This document shows positions 9,410 through 19,099 of a stretch of 64,000 nucleotides of DNA, one piece after another. The first letter of the stretch is position 1. The number at the start of each line of letters is the position of its first letter. The stretch comes from Yeosuana aquiaggeris (lineage in GTDB: Bacteria > Bacteroidota > Bacteroidia > Flavobacteriales > Flavobacteriaceae). The DNA lies in contig NZ_JBAWKC010000003.1 in the NCBI RefSeq assembly GCF_044003965.1, positions 124,001-188,000 of the forward strand. Reading direction: 5' to 3'. The notes below the pieces were generated by a model, which was not told where the DNA came from, made no database searches, and saw nothing but the letters and a program-made list of their open reading frames with translations. The position numbers and the translations under genes were made by a program.

Positions 9410-9507
9410 AAAAAAGGAACGAAGTATAAACAATTCGCAGTGTCATAAACCTCGTCCCTCATAAGAGTATCAATTAAACTAATGTATAATTAACACAAGA
9501 CAAATTT

Positions 9508-12500
9508 ATGCAAATTAAATTAATTAATCTCCTTTTCCTATTTAGGAAACGGCTTCTATTATTGGTTATGAAAACATTTATCTTTTTAATTGTAACAACT
9601 TTTTTTGGCTTCACTAGTGAATATTCGTTTTCTCAAGAAAAGGTTATCATAGAAAAAGATCAATTAGCTAGTGTTAATCAAGTATTCAAGATTATTAAAA
9701 AGCAGACTCAATTTAACTTTGTATATCCAAAAGATGCCTTTTTGAATATGCCAAAAGTCCAATTGAAAAAGGGAGAGATTACAGTAATCAAACTATTAGA
9801 ACAAACTTTTGAAAACGATAATATAAATTTTGAGTTTTCAAAAGACAATACAATTTTTATTAAAAGGAATCCTATAATTAAGGTAAATCCTTCAGATGAA
9901 GAAAAACAACAACAGTATCAAATAAATGGTACTATTAAAGATGAGTCAGGTCAACCACTACCAGGTGCCAATATTATAGAAAAAGGAACAACAAACGGCA
10001 CGCAATCAGATTTTGATGGCGAATTTTCTATAACACTTAAAAATCAAAATGCAATATTAGTTGTTTCCTATATAGGCTATGAAACTATAGAGATCAATAC
10101 AAATAGTCAAACCAATATTAATATAGTTTTAAAAGAAGATGCTTCTCTTTTAGATGAAGTCGTTGTAGTTGGTTATGGAACTCAAAAACGAGTTACCTTA
10201 ACAGGAGCCGTTTCGGCTATTAAAACGGAAGAAATTCAAGAATCTAAAACAGCCAATTTAGCCAATAACCTTACAGGTAGAGTGGCAGGTTTGGTTATTA
10301 ATTCAAGAGGTGGTGAGCCAGGCAGTGATAGTGTAGATATTCTTATTAGAGGAAAAGGCACTACCGGAGATAATACACCACTATATGTTATAGATGGCAT
10401 TGCTAATCGCGGTAGTTTTGAAAGACTAAACCCTGATGACATTGAAAGTATTTCAATTTTAAAAGATGCCTCCGCAGCAATTTATGGGGCTCAAGCTGCT
10501 AATGGAGTTATTTTAGTAACTACAAAAAGAGGTAAAAACGGAAAAACTGTTTTTAGTTTTAACCATAATTATTCGCTTGCGCAGGCAACAAGAAGGCCCT
10601 ATTTAATGAACGCCCAACAATACCTAACTTGGGTTGATGAGCAAAATAGCAGAAACGGAAGACCGACGGAGTTTCAAAGCGTCATCAGACAATACAGAGA
10701 TGGCTCTGTCGACAAATCTGTTTGGGGAGATACCGATTGGTGGGATGAAGTTGTAGATAACTGGACACCACAATCTCAATACGCTGCGAGTATTAGGGGC
10801 GGTGGCGAGAAAACACAGTTTTATTTATCCGGTCAATTATTAGATCAGGACGCACTCTATAAAGGCGATGCCTACGGATACAAACAGTATAATATTCGAT
10901 CAAATATTGACACACAATTATCTAATAATTTTAGGTTGGGTTTTGATTTGGCTGCGAGAATAGGCGATAAAAACAGCCCTACATTAGATACTGATGCTTT
11001 AATTAGACAAGTATTTGTACAACGCCCCTATGAGTTTCCTTATTTTGAAAATGGTTTAGTAGCTAAAACATCAGCTGGAAACCCAGTTAATTTAGTCAAT
11101 GGCAATAGCGGAAGCAAGGAGACAAACACTAAAAAGTTTGATTCCAAATTTTCTTTTACATGGGATTTGCCATTTATTACAGAAGGACTTTACGCCTCCG
11201 GTTACGCTGCAATAGATTTTTATACGACTACCAGAAAAGATCTTTCTAAACCTTTTGATCAATATGAATATGATGAAGCAACAGGAACATATAATAATTT
11301 AAAGTTTCAAACAGGAAGGATTAACTTATTTCAGCAATACAGTGAAGAACTCAATAAAACGTTTCACTTTAAGTTTGGATATAATAAAACTTTTGATAAA
11401 CATGCTATAAGTTCTTTTATTGCCTATGAGCAATATGAACAGAAAGGAGAGTATATCGCCGCATCTCGGCAAGATTTGATTTCAGAAAATATTCCTTTTT
11501 TGTTTAGTGGTTCTGATGAAAATATTCAGAATGATGGTAAAGGATATCAATCAGCAAGAAGAAATTACTTCGGTAAATTTAATTATGCCTTTGATGATAA
11601 GTATTTACTTGATATTACTCTTAGATATGATGGCTCAGCCAATTTCGCAAAAGATAATAGATATGGGTTTTTTCCAGCGGCATCTTTAGGTTGGAGAATA
11701 TCTGAAGAAGATTTTTTTAAAAGTGATTTAGTTACAGAATTAAAATTAAGAGGGTCTTGGGGTTTACTTGGAAACGACAAAGTCCCTAATTTTCAATACC
11801 TTCAGTTTTATGATATAGACAATTCTTATATTTTTGGTGAAACTACAATAAGAACCAATGGTTTAACACCTGGAACTACCGCAAATCCTAATATAACTTG
11901 GGAAACGGCAGAGAAAATAAATCTAGGTATAGATTTTAGACTTAAAAGAAATTTATTAGCGGGAAGCATAGATGCTTTTTATGAAAACAGATCTGACATA
12001 CTTGCTCCAAGAAATGCTTCTATACCTATTTTTTCAGGTTTAACTTTACCTGATGAAAATATTGGAAAAGTCTCAAACAAAGGGATAGAACTTCAGCTAA
12101 ATCATAGAAATACTATCAATGAGGTATCCTATTCATTAGGAGGCCAGTTTACCTATGCCCGTAGCAAAATTAAATTTATAGACGAATCTCCTAACATTCC
12201 AGAATGGCAAAGGAGAACGGGCAATCCTGTAGATTATTTAATTGTCTATCAAGCAGACGGTATCTATCAAAACCAAGATGAAATTGATAATTCTGCACAT
12301 TTCTCAGATGCCAAACCTGGTGATGTAAAATTTACTGATAAAAACGGAGACGGATTTATAACTGAAGACGATCAAATCATTTTAGACAAGTCTCCTACTC
12401 CAAGAGTTGTTTATGGAATTACCATGGGACTAGAATGGAAAAATTTTGCACTGAATGTATTATTTCAAGGACAGGCCGGGGCACAAACCATTTACAGACC

Positions 12501-12861
12501 TTTTGATTTAAATCAGCAAGCATATTTTTATGAAAATAGATGGGTGTCTGAAAACTTTACACCCAATGCGTCTTACCCTGCAGCATATGATTTAGGTAGC
12601 AGTAGCTACCAAAATGTCTCTACAATTTGGGTAAAGAACAATTCCTTTTTAAGATTAAAAAATGTTGAATTATCGTATTCACTTAGTCAGGATTTATTAA
12701 AATCAATTGGTTTGGAGAGTTTCAGAATTTTTATAACTGGCAATAATTTATTTCTCATATATGATAATGCAAAAATAAATGACCCTGAAAGTAATTCTTC
12801 AACAGGTTGGTTTTATCCACAGCAAAGATTAATCTCTACCGGTATTAACTTAACATTTTAA
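9508..12861 (+). CDS. susC: SusC/RagA TonB-dependent receptor with STN domain
   Basis: Outer-membrane glycan importer of 1117 residues, working with the SusD-type lipoprotein encoded next. After a signal segment ending SEYSFSQ comes an STN (secretin/TonB N-terminal) domain (about 50-120), the part that signals to FecR-type proteins. Then come a carboxypeptidase-regulatory-like domain (about 137-210, starting NGTIKDESGQPLPGAN), a TonB-box-like DEVVVVGYG (about 217), a plug domain and a 22-strand-type barrel ending in Phe (INLTF). The STN domain matches the adjacent sigma/anti-sigma pair and suggests ligand-induced expression. Several in-frame Met codons exist in the first 30 residues, so the exact start is uncertain; the second Met at residue 21 would give a more typical signal peptide. 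Confidence 0.93.
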   Translation: MQIKLINLLFLFRKRLLLLVMKTFIFLIVTTFFGFTSEYSFSQEKVIIEKDQLASVNQVFKIIKKQTQFNFVYPKDAFLNMPKVQLKKGEITVIKLLEQTFENDNINFEFSKDNTIFIKRNPIIKVNPSDEEKQQQYQINGTIKDESGQPLPGANIIEKGTTNGTQSDFDGEFSITLKNQNAILVVSYIGYETIEINTNSQTNINIVLKEDASLLDEVVVVGYGTQKRVTLTGAVSAIKTEEIQESKTANLANNLTGRVAGLVINSRGGEPGSDSVDILIRGKGTTGDNTPLYVIDGIANRGSFERLNPDDIESISILKDASAAIYGAQAANGVILVTTKRGKNGKTVFSFNHNYSLAQATRRPYLMNAQQYLTWVDEQNSRNGRPTEFQSVIRQYRDGSVDKSVWGDTDWWDEVVDNWTPQSQYAASIRGGGEKTQFYLSGQLLDQDALYKGDAYGYKQYNIRSNIDTQLSNNFRLGFDLAARIGDKNSPTLDTDALIRQVFVQRPYEFPYFENGLVAKTSAGNPVNLVNGNSGSKETNTKKFDSKFSFTWDLPFITEGLYASGYAAIDFYTTTRKDLSKPFDQYEYDEATGTYNNLKFQTGRINLFQQYSEELNKTFHFKFGYNKTFDKHAISSFIAYEQYEQKGEYIAASRQDLISENIPFLFSGSDENIQNDGKGYQSARRNYFGKFNYAFDDKYLLDITLRYDGSANFAKDNRYGFFPAASLGWRISEEDFFKSDLVTELKLRGSWGLLGNDKVPNFQYLQFYDIDNSYIFGETTIRTNGLTPGTTANPNITWETAEKINLGIDFRLKRNLLAGSIDAFYENRSDILAPRNASIPIFSGLTLPDENIGKVSNKGIELQLNHRNTINEVSYSLGGQFTYARSKIKFIDESPNIPEWQRRTGNPVDYLIVYQADGIYQNQDEIDNSAHFSDAKPGDVKFTDKNGDGFITEDDQIILDKSPTPRVVYGITMGLEWKNFALNVLFQGQAGAQTIYRPFDLNQQAYFYENRWVSENFTPNASYPAAYDLGSSSYQNVSTIWVKNNSFLRLKNVELSYSLSQDLLKSIGLESFRIFITGNNLFLIYDNAKINDPESNSSTGWFYPQQRLISTGINLTF

Positions 12862-12873
12862 ACATAGGATAAA

Positions 12874-14592
12874 ATGAAAAAAATAAAAATAACTATTCTA
12901 ATCGCCATTCTTTTTTCCGTTGTTTCATGTGCAGAATTAGATTTGGAACCTACTGACGCTGTATCAGAGGTAAGTGTTTGGCAAGATCTAAATCTCATTG
13001 AGCTTTATGTAAATGACAGGTATAATGAACTACCTCATGGTTTTAATCAATGGGCTGGCGGTTTACGCCTCACAGGTATTACCGATGAAAGTTATCACAT
13101 GCATGAAGCTCGGTTTTTAGACAAATATACCCAAGGAGGTTTAACCTCAGGTAATATGTACTATTTCAATGGCTTTTGGTTGGATGCTTATACAGCCATC
13201 AGAAATGATAATATTTTTCTTGAAAAAATCGTTGGCTTTACTGGTGAAGAAGAAAGAATAAAAACCCTAACTGCCGAAATCCGATTTTTAAGAGCTTATT
13301 TCTACACTGAACTTATTGCAAGATATGGCGGCGTTCCTATAATTGAAAATACTTTTGATTTAAACGGAAGTTTTGATGTTCAAAGAGCCACTTTTGAAAC
13401 ATGTGTGCAATTTATTGTAAAAGAACTAGACTTAGCCATTGAAGATTTACCTAACAAAGCAGATGCTGTAGGTGAGAGTTTCGGAAGAATTACCAAAGGC
13501 GCAGCAATTGGATTAAAAATTAGAGCTTTAATGTTCAACGCGAGTCCGCTGTTCAATACAACCAATGATAATACAAAATGGAAAAGTGTTTCTGATGCTT
13601 GCGAGCAACTATTCAGTTTAAATCAATATACCTTATCCTCAGATTATAAAGGACTGTTTTTAAACCCTAAGGACTCTGAAGTCATATTTTTCAAACAGTT
13701 TATTGATCAATATGGGTCAGAAATTGTTGACGTTCTTTCAGATTACTACTACCATTATACTGGTGGACAAAGAATTGATGAATGGCGTTTTCCAAATGGC
13801 GATGGCGGTTGGATAAGCGAAAACCCAAGGCAAGAATTTATTGACCAATACGAAACCACTTTAGGAGAAATACCTGTTTTAGGGTATACAGGTTTAGCAA
13901 ATAATTTGCAACCCATCATTAATCCAAACGCAACTGATTATAATCCCAATAATCCCTATGAGAATAGAGATCCAAGACTTAAATATTCTGTTTTGTATGA
14001 CGGAACGTTATTTAAAAGTAGAGAACTTGAATTTTGGGACGGTGGTAAAGACAGTAGAAATACAGAGATAGATTTTTGGTGGAATGGAAGTAGATTAGGT
14101 TATGGCATCAGAAAATCTTTAGATGAAAGCTGGTCTTTAGAATCTCCAGCTGGAAGTGGCCAACCTTGGATATATATGCGCCTTTCAGAATTTTATTTAA
14201 CCTATGCAGAGGCTCAATATCATCTAGGATTTTCCTCAACGGCAGTTGATTATGTCAACCAAATAAGAGGAAGAAGTGGCGTAAATATGCCGCCAATAGA
14301 TGCCTCAGGTGATTTATTAGCAAAAATAAAACATGAAAGAAAAATCGAACTCGCATTTGAAAGTAATCGCTGGTATGATGCTCGCCGTTGGAAAGATGCA
14401 CAAACAGATTTTGCTCAAGACATTGTAGCAGTTGAGGTAATCAAAAATGCGACTACAGGTGTAAAGTCATACCGCTATTTTTATTTTGAGGGAAGTAAAG
14501 GGAAAAGGAGTTTTCCAGAAAACCATTATCTGTGGCCAATACCCATTGAAGAAATGCAAAAAAGTAGCCTAACACAAAACCCAGGATATTAA
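12874..14592 (+). CDS. susD: SusD/RagB glycan-binding lipoprotein
   Basis: Surface lipoprotein of 572 residues that caps the SusC barrel and captures oligosaccharides. The lipobox ends at Cys19 (FSVVSC). TPR-type helices with typical SusD sequence follow, such as EIRFLRAYFYTELIARYGGVPI, and the C-terminal region has RKIELAFESNRWYDARRW and YLWPIP, hallmarks of the family. It starts 12 bases after susC, so the two are translated from one message. Confidence 0.95.
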   Translation: MKKIKITILIAILFSVVSCAELDLEPTDAVSEVSVWQDLNLIELYVNDRYNELPHGFNQWAGGLRLTGITDESYHMHEARFLDKYTQGGLTSGNMYYFNGFWLDAYTAIRNDNIFLEKIVGFTGEEERIKTLTAEIRFLRAYFYTELIARYGGVPIIENTFDLNGSFDVQRATFETCVQFIVKELDLAIEDLPNKADAVGESFGRITKGAAIGLKIRALMFNASPLFNTTNDNTKWKSVSDACEQLFSLNQYTLSSDYKGLFLNPKDSEVIFFKQFIDQYGSEIVDVLSDYYYHYTGGQRIDEWRFPNGDGGWISENPRQEFIDQYETTLGEIPVLGYTGLANNLQPIINPNATDYNPNNPYENRDPRLKYSVLYDGTLFKSRELEFWDGGKDSRNTEIDFWWNGSRLGYGIRKSLDESWSLESPAGSGQPWIYMRLSEFYLTYAEAQYHLGFSSTAVDYVNQIRGRSGVNMPPIDASGDLLAKIKHERKIELAFESNRWYDARRWKDAQTDFAQDIVAVEVIKNATTGVKSYRYFYFEGSKGKRSFPENHYLWPIPIEEMQKSSLTQNPGY

Positions 14593-14609
14593 TTTTTCAA
14601 AATTTTTAC

Positions 14610-16571
14610 ATGAAAATATTTATTGTACATAACTTATTTAAACTTTTTTCTCTTCATATGTTTTTTATGTTGAGCATTAACTTAATTGTTATTACAAGTT
14701 GTGGCACTGATGGTGGTGCAGAATCTCCAACTCCAGCGGACAACCCTGCACCAGACCCTCCCGTAAATAGCGTTTATGCCCTGCCAAACTTAGCTGCTCC
14801 TGCACATTATCCGGGTGTTGCTATTTATACCGCAGATATGGGAAAAAACAGAAGTACAGAAGTCAATTCTGAATGGGTTATTAGAAACAGCCAATACACT
14901 AATATTTCATCCGAAATAATTAGAAACGGCTACAACGCTATACATAAAATATCTTTTAACAATTTTAAAACGGCTACCGATTATTTGGAATTTGTAGTGG
15001 CTATTCATGGAAAATTGATAAATCCAGTTCCTGCACCAGAAGCATTTTTACAAAATTTAAGCGGTATCAGCTTTAGGGCTGTAAGTTATGGTGTACCTAT
15101 CAATTTAACATTAGAAGCTTTTAGCATAGACGGGTCACTTATTAAAAGTGAAAATTTTCAGATTATAACTTCTGAAATGCAAACTTTTAACATGACAATT
15201 AGCAATCAAAATCTGCATCATTTTGGATTTAAAATTCTAGGCGAAAACCAAGACCAAGATACATTTAAAGAAGGTGCATTAGGGATTGATGATATTTATT
15301 TAAACAATAGTTCTACATCAGCCTTCCAGCCACCTTCAACAGATGCCCAACTTTTGGATTGGTTACAAAAAGCGAGTGTCAACTATTTTTTATGGAATTA
15401 TAGAGAGGTAGGAGGCAATCGTGGAATTGTGCTAGAAGCAAGTGATGAAAACAACAGAGTCTCATTATCTGGTTTAGGGTATGCGTATGCTAATTATATA
15501 TTAGCTGAACATATAAATATGATAAATCCTCAACTTGCAAAAGAAAGAATTCTTTCCATGCTCAAGTGGCAGCAAGGACAAAACTGGTTTAATGGTTCTG
15601 CAGGAATTTATGGTTTTCCACTACATTATTTCAATGCAGATGGAAGTGGGATGTACCAAAGTGATGCCGCAGCAATAAGCACCATAGATTGGGCAATATG
15701 TGCGGCTGGTATAAGAACGGTTAAACAAAAATATAGTACAGATGCCGAAATTGTAAATATTTGTGATGAATTACTAAACAGGCCTTTATGGAAAGAAACG
15801 ATTCATACCAATACAAGTGATTACTATAGATTAGGCAGAATATCTAAAGGATTTAATGCAACGCTTGGGCAGAAAAACGGACAAGTATGGGCAGATGCTT
15901 TTTCTGAAGAAACTGAGCTTATTTATTTAGAAGCTTTAGCCTCTGGAAAAGTAAACGATTTAGACCTCAATAGAATTTACAGAGAGCAAAAAAATGGCTT
16001 TTATGTAAGTTGGTTTGGCTGTGGTTTTACTTACAATTGGCTACAACTATGGACAGGTGCTACAGAACCCTATAAATCAAATAGTATGGCAGCTTTTACA
16101 GCTGATGCTGCCACATCTAGAACAGCTTTTGCTAAACCTTTAATGGGTCTTACAGCTTGCGGAACACTATCCAATATGGAAAGTAATGGTTTTATTAATT
16201 GGAATAATTATATAAGCAACCAAGGCGCTTCTGTTTCAGGAGCTAATTCCTCTGAAGTAATTCAAATATCTCCAGCCCCTTATGGTGCTGCTTTGGCTTT
16301 GGCTTTTACACCTTCTCAAGCCATTGAAGCCTTAAAATCTTATTTAGCAATGGGTTATTACCATCCGCTTTTAGGCTTACCAGACAATATAAGAATAAAC
16401 AATTTGCCACAAAATTTAAAGGTAACGGTTCCCAATTGGAATCCTTATGACATTAATATTGGCCCTATGGCTATGGCAATAGATCAACATGAACAACATG
16501 TGATAGCTAATTATTATATGAGTGATGCGGCTATTGCTGATAGTTTACAAAAATTAAAACAATCTTTTTAA
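14610..16571 (+). CDS. GH144-like glycoside hydrolase (glycoamylase-like domain) lipoprotein
   Basis: A lipoprotein of 653 residues (Cys31 in IVITSCG). An N-terminal beta-rich region (about 55-235, possible carbohydrate-binding module) is followed by an alpha/alpha-barrel domain from about 245 (LLDWLQKASVNYFLWNY) to the end, resembling the putative glycoamylase family PF10091. Recognisable blocks are RVSLSGLGYAYANYI, YQSDAAAISTIDWA, WADAFSEETEL and ISPAPYGAALALAF. Characterised bacterial members, as I recall, are family GH144 endo-beta-1,2-glucanases. It sits 17 bases after susD in the same operon. The substrate is inferred; the fold call is firmer than the specificity. Confidence 0.65.
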   Translation: MKIFIVHNLFKLFSLHMFFMLSINLIVITSCGTDGGAESPTPADNPAPDPPVNSVYALPNLAAPAHYPGVAIYTADMGKNRSTEVNSEWVIRNSQYTNISSEIIRNGYNAIHKISFNNFKTATDYLEFVVAIHGKLINPVPAPEAFLQNLSGISFRAVSYGVPINLTLEAFSIDGSLIKSENFQIITSEMQTFNMTISNQNLHHFGFKILGENQDQDTFKEGALGIDDIYLNNSSTSAFQPPSTDAQLLDWLQKASVNYFLWNYREVGGNRGIVLEASDENNRVSLSGLGYAYANYILAEHINMINPQLAKERILSMLKWQQGQNWFNGSAGIYGFPLHYFNADGSGMYQSDAAAISTIDWAICAAGIRTVKQKYSTDAEIVNICDELLNRPLWKETIHTNTSDYYRLGRISKGFNATLGQKNGQVWADAFSEETELIYLEALASGKVNDLDLNRIYREQKNGFYVSWFGCGFTYNWLQLWTGATEPYKSNSMAAFTADAATSRTAFAKPLMGLTACGTLSNMESNGFINWNNYISNQGASVSGANSSEVIQISPAPYGAALALAFTPSQAIEALKSYLAMGYYHPLLGLPDNIRINNLPQNLKVTVPNWNPYDINIGPMAMAIDQHEQHVIANYYMSDAAIADSLQKLKQSF

Positions 16572-16589
16572 AAATAATAAAACTATAAA

Positions 16590-17687
16590 ATGAACACAAA
16601 AATTTTGATTTATGCCTTTGCAGCTATTTTATTATTGCTTGGTTGTGACGACAAACATACCTATCCTGATGAAATTGTCTTTGACCCTGATGTAAGTACA
16701 ACTCAAACCAATTTAGGTCAGGAAGTGGTTTTTACTGACTATTCATCGGGTGTAGTTTCTAGATTATGGACATTTCCAGGAGGTACCCCAGCGACTTCTA
16801 CCGATCCAGAAGTGAATGTTAGTTTTTCTAGCGTAGGACTTATTACTTGTACCATTGAAAATACGTTTTCAAATGGGATTACAGAATCGAAAAACATTTA
16901 TGTTCAGGTAGGAAGCGGGCTTATAAATTTTGATGTAAGTGCTTATAAAACTGACGCTTCTCAACCCATAACATTTACAGATAATTCAAACAGTGTTGCC
17001 TCAAGAGTCTGGACGTTCCCTGGTGGTACTCCAACCACTTCAACTGATGCAGAAGTAAGCGTTAGTTTTGGACAAGAAGGTCCAGTTGTATGTATCTTAG
17101 AAGTTACTTTTTTAAATGGCATTACAGACACACAAGAAATCAATATTCAAGTCGGAAACGAGCAATATGTGAGATCTGTATTTGGGTTTGAAGATAGTAC
17201 GTTGGCAACTGAAATGTGGGAAACTTGGGTTTCAAACGGTACAGACGCCATGGTATTTAGTGTAGAAAATTCTGCAGGAGAAGGCGCTTTAGGCACCAAT
17301 GGTTTTGCTAAAATTGTTATTAACACTGCCAATGTAGAATCTCAGTTATATACAAAAGGGAATATTGGTTTTCCTAATGCGGTGCTAGAAAGCAACAAAA
17401 AATACGAATTTAGTTTTTATGTAAAAAGCGCTGATTTTAATCAAGTGACCGCAGCCGAAGTAACGAATCAAAGTGATATTCAGTCTTGGAAAAACTTCGC
17501 CTGGTACAGTCCTATACCTCAAGTTACAAACGAATGGTCTTTTAGAACGGTTACGTTCCAAACAGGTGATCTTACACAAGTTTATTCAGAAGGCAGAGCT
17601 ACTAATGCCTATACGCAGTTCAAATTTGTTCAACCAGCAATAGGCACTATTTATATAGATGAAATTTCGCTTAAAGAAGTCCCATAA
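16590..17687 (+). CDS. PKD-domain lipoprotein, likely surface glycan-binding protein
   Basis: A 365-residue lipoprotein (Cys19 in LLLLGCDD). Two PKD-like domains (about 30-110 and 113-195) each carry the near-identical block RLWTFPGGTP or RVWTFPGGTP. A C-terminal beta-sandwich (about 200-365) resembles carbohydrate-binding modules of the CBM4/9 type and ends IYIDEISLKEVP. No catalytic domain is seen. Position after the hydrolase gene, in the same operon, fits a surface glycan-binding protein that helps SusD. The exact ligand is not readable. Confidence 0.7.
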   Translation: MNTKILIYAFAAILLLLGCDDKHTYPDEIVFDPDVSTTQTNLGQEVVFTDYSSGVVSRLWTFPGGTPATSTDPEVNVSFSSVGLITCTIENTFSNGITESKNIYVQVGSGLINFDVSAYKTDASQPITFTDNSNSVASRVWTFPGGTPTTSTDAEVSVSFGQEGPVVCILEVTFLNGITDTQEINIQVGNEQYVRSVFGFEDSTLATEMWETWVSNGTDAMVFSVENSAGEGALGTNGFAKIVINTANVESQLYTKGNIGFPNAVLESNKKYEFSFYVKSADFNQVTAAEVTNQSDIQSWKNFAWYSPIPQVTNEWSFRTVTFQTGDLTQVYSEGRATNAYTQFKFVQPAIGTIYIDEISLKEVP

Positions 17688-17699
17688 TAACAAAACCAT

Positions 17700-17728
17700 A
17701 AGGCAATTAATATATAATTAGTTGCCTT
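17700..17728. promoter_or_regulatory. Inverted repeat within the PUL operon
   Basis: AAGGCAA (17700-17706) and TTGCCTT (17722-17728) can form a hairpin around an AT-rich loop in the 84-base gap between two PUL genes. It lacks a T tract, so it is more likely an RNA-stability or processing element than a terminator. Confidence 0.4.
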
Positions 17729-17771
17729 ACAATAATTTCAAACTTAAACACTAATCTTAAATTAATCTATT

Positions 17772-18962
17772 ATGAAAACAAAAATTACATTTAAAAATTT
17801 CTCAACAACTGCAATAATTGCATTGTTACTATTTGGTTTTAATGCCAAAGCGCAAACCTATGTTTATAATGATGGAACTTCATCAGGCATTTTCATTGAT
17901 GGTGGTTCGGAAGTATCAAATCCAAATTCAGATGGGGTAAATTCTAGTACAACTTGTGCTCAGTCTGGAACTGGGTGGCAGAAAATAGAATTTTTTCCTA
18001 CCTATACTCCTGTGAGTGGAGATAAAATTTACTTTTCGGTATACAACCCGAACAATGTAGTATCAGCTCAAATTAAATTCGACTATACAAGTGGTAGCAC
18101 TGAGGTTTGGGGAGGCAATGTAACATATGATGTAGGTGCAACTTCTGGATGGGTAGAACATAGTCTTGACCTTACTGCTCATGTAGGTAACGAAATAAAT
18201 AAAATATGGTTATATTTAGCAAGTGGGGAGGCAAACTCTGCTTATGTTGACAACGTTTATTTTTATACAAGTTCTGTTTTAACTTCACCAGCGCAAACCT
18301 ATGTATATAATGATACCATATCGTCAAATATTTTCATTGATGGTGGTTCGGAAGTATCAAATCCAAATTCAGATGGGGTAAATTCTAGTACAACTTGTGC
18401 TCAGTCTGGAACTGGATGGCAGAAAATAGAATTTTTCCCTACCTATACTCCTGTGAGTGGAGATAAAATTTACTTTTCGGTATACAACCCTAACAGTGTA
18501 ATATCAGCTCAAATTAAATTCGACTATTCAAGTGGTAGCACTGAGGTTTGGGGAGGCAATGTAACATATGATACTGGTGCAACTTCTGGATGGGTTGAGC
18601 ATAGCCTTGATCTCACTAGTCATGTGGGTAATGAAATAAATAAAATATGGTTATATCTAGCAAGTGGGGAGGCAAACTCTGCTTACGTTGACAATATTTA
18701 TTTTGGAACGTCTTCTACGTTAAGCACTAATTCTATTGCGCAAATTAATAACAGAGTTTTTATTTCAAAAGGAGGTAGTGTCCATTTTTACAAAGAACAA
18801 AAAAACACATTTTTATCAATATATGACATAACTGGTAGATTAATTCTTGAGGAAAAAATAAATGGTAAAAAAGGTGAGAAAGTATTGAATCATAAAGGCA
18901 TTTATCTTTTAAGAATTAAGTCTGAATATGGCGTTAGCTCACAGAAAAGTGTGTATTATTAG
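17772..18962 (+). CDS. Secreted protein with two near-identical binding modules
   Basis: A secreted protein of 396 residues with a signal peptide (about 1-27, ending NAKAQ). Two tandem modules of about 140 residues start TYVYND (about 29-170 and 176-318) and are almost identical in protein and DNA. Each looks like a beta-jellyroll CBM (VEHSLDLT, NKIWLYLASGEANSAYVDN). The tail (about 325-396) resembles a T9SS type A sorting domain (FLSIYDITGRLILEEKI and LLRIKSEYG), although the usual YPNP start is missing. No enzyme motif is visible. It probably binds the PUL glycan at the cell surface or outside it. Confidence 0.65.
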   Translation: MKTKITFKNFSTTAIIALLLFGFNAKAQTYVYNDGTSSGIFIDGGSEVSNPNSDGVNSSTTCAQSGTGWQKIEFFPTYTPVSGDKIYFSVYNPNNVVSAQIKFDYTSGSTEVWGGNVTYDVGATSGWVEHSLDLTAHVGNEINKIWLYLASGEANSAYVDNVYFYTSSVLTSPAQTYVYNDTISSNIFIDGGSEVSNPNSDGVNSSTTCAQSGTGWQKIEFFPTYTPVSGDKIYFSVYNPNSVISAQIKFDYSSGSTEVWGGNVTYDTGATSGWVEHSLDLTSHVGNEINKIWLYLASGEANSAYVDNIYFGTSSTLSTNSIAQINNRVFISKGGSVHFYKEQKNTFLSIYDITGRLILEEKINGKKGEKVLNHKGIYLLRIKSEYGVSSQKSVYY

Positions 18963-19028
18963 TAGTTATTAAGTAGTATGTTGTTTAATATTACTGATTT
19001 GAGTTAGTTGATCAATTCATGACATAAT

Positions 19029-19060
19029 AAGGCCCGATAAATACTTCGGGCTTTATTTTT
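19029..19060 (+). terminator. Terminator-like hairpin inside the PUL
   Basis: AAGGCCCGA (19029-19037) pairs with TCGGGCTTT (19046-19054) around an 8-base loop, followed by a T-rich run. It suggests that the binding-protein gene ends a transcript, or that expression steps down before the GH35 gene. Confidence 0.75.
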
Positions 19061-19099
19061 CAATACATTAAAAAATAGTAACCATAAAATTTAAAAAAC

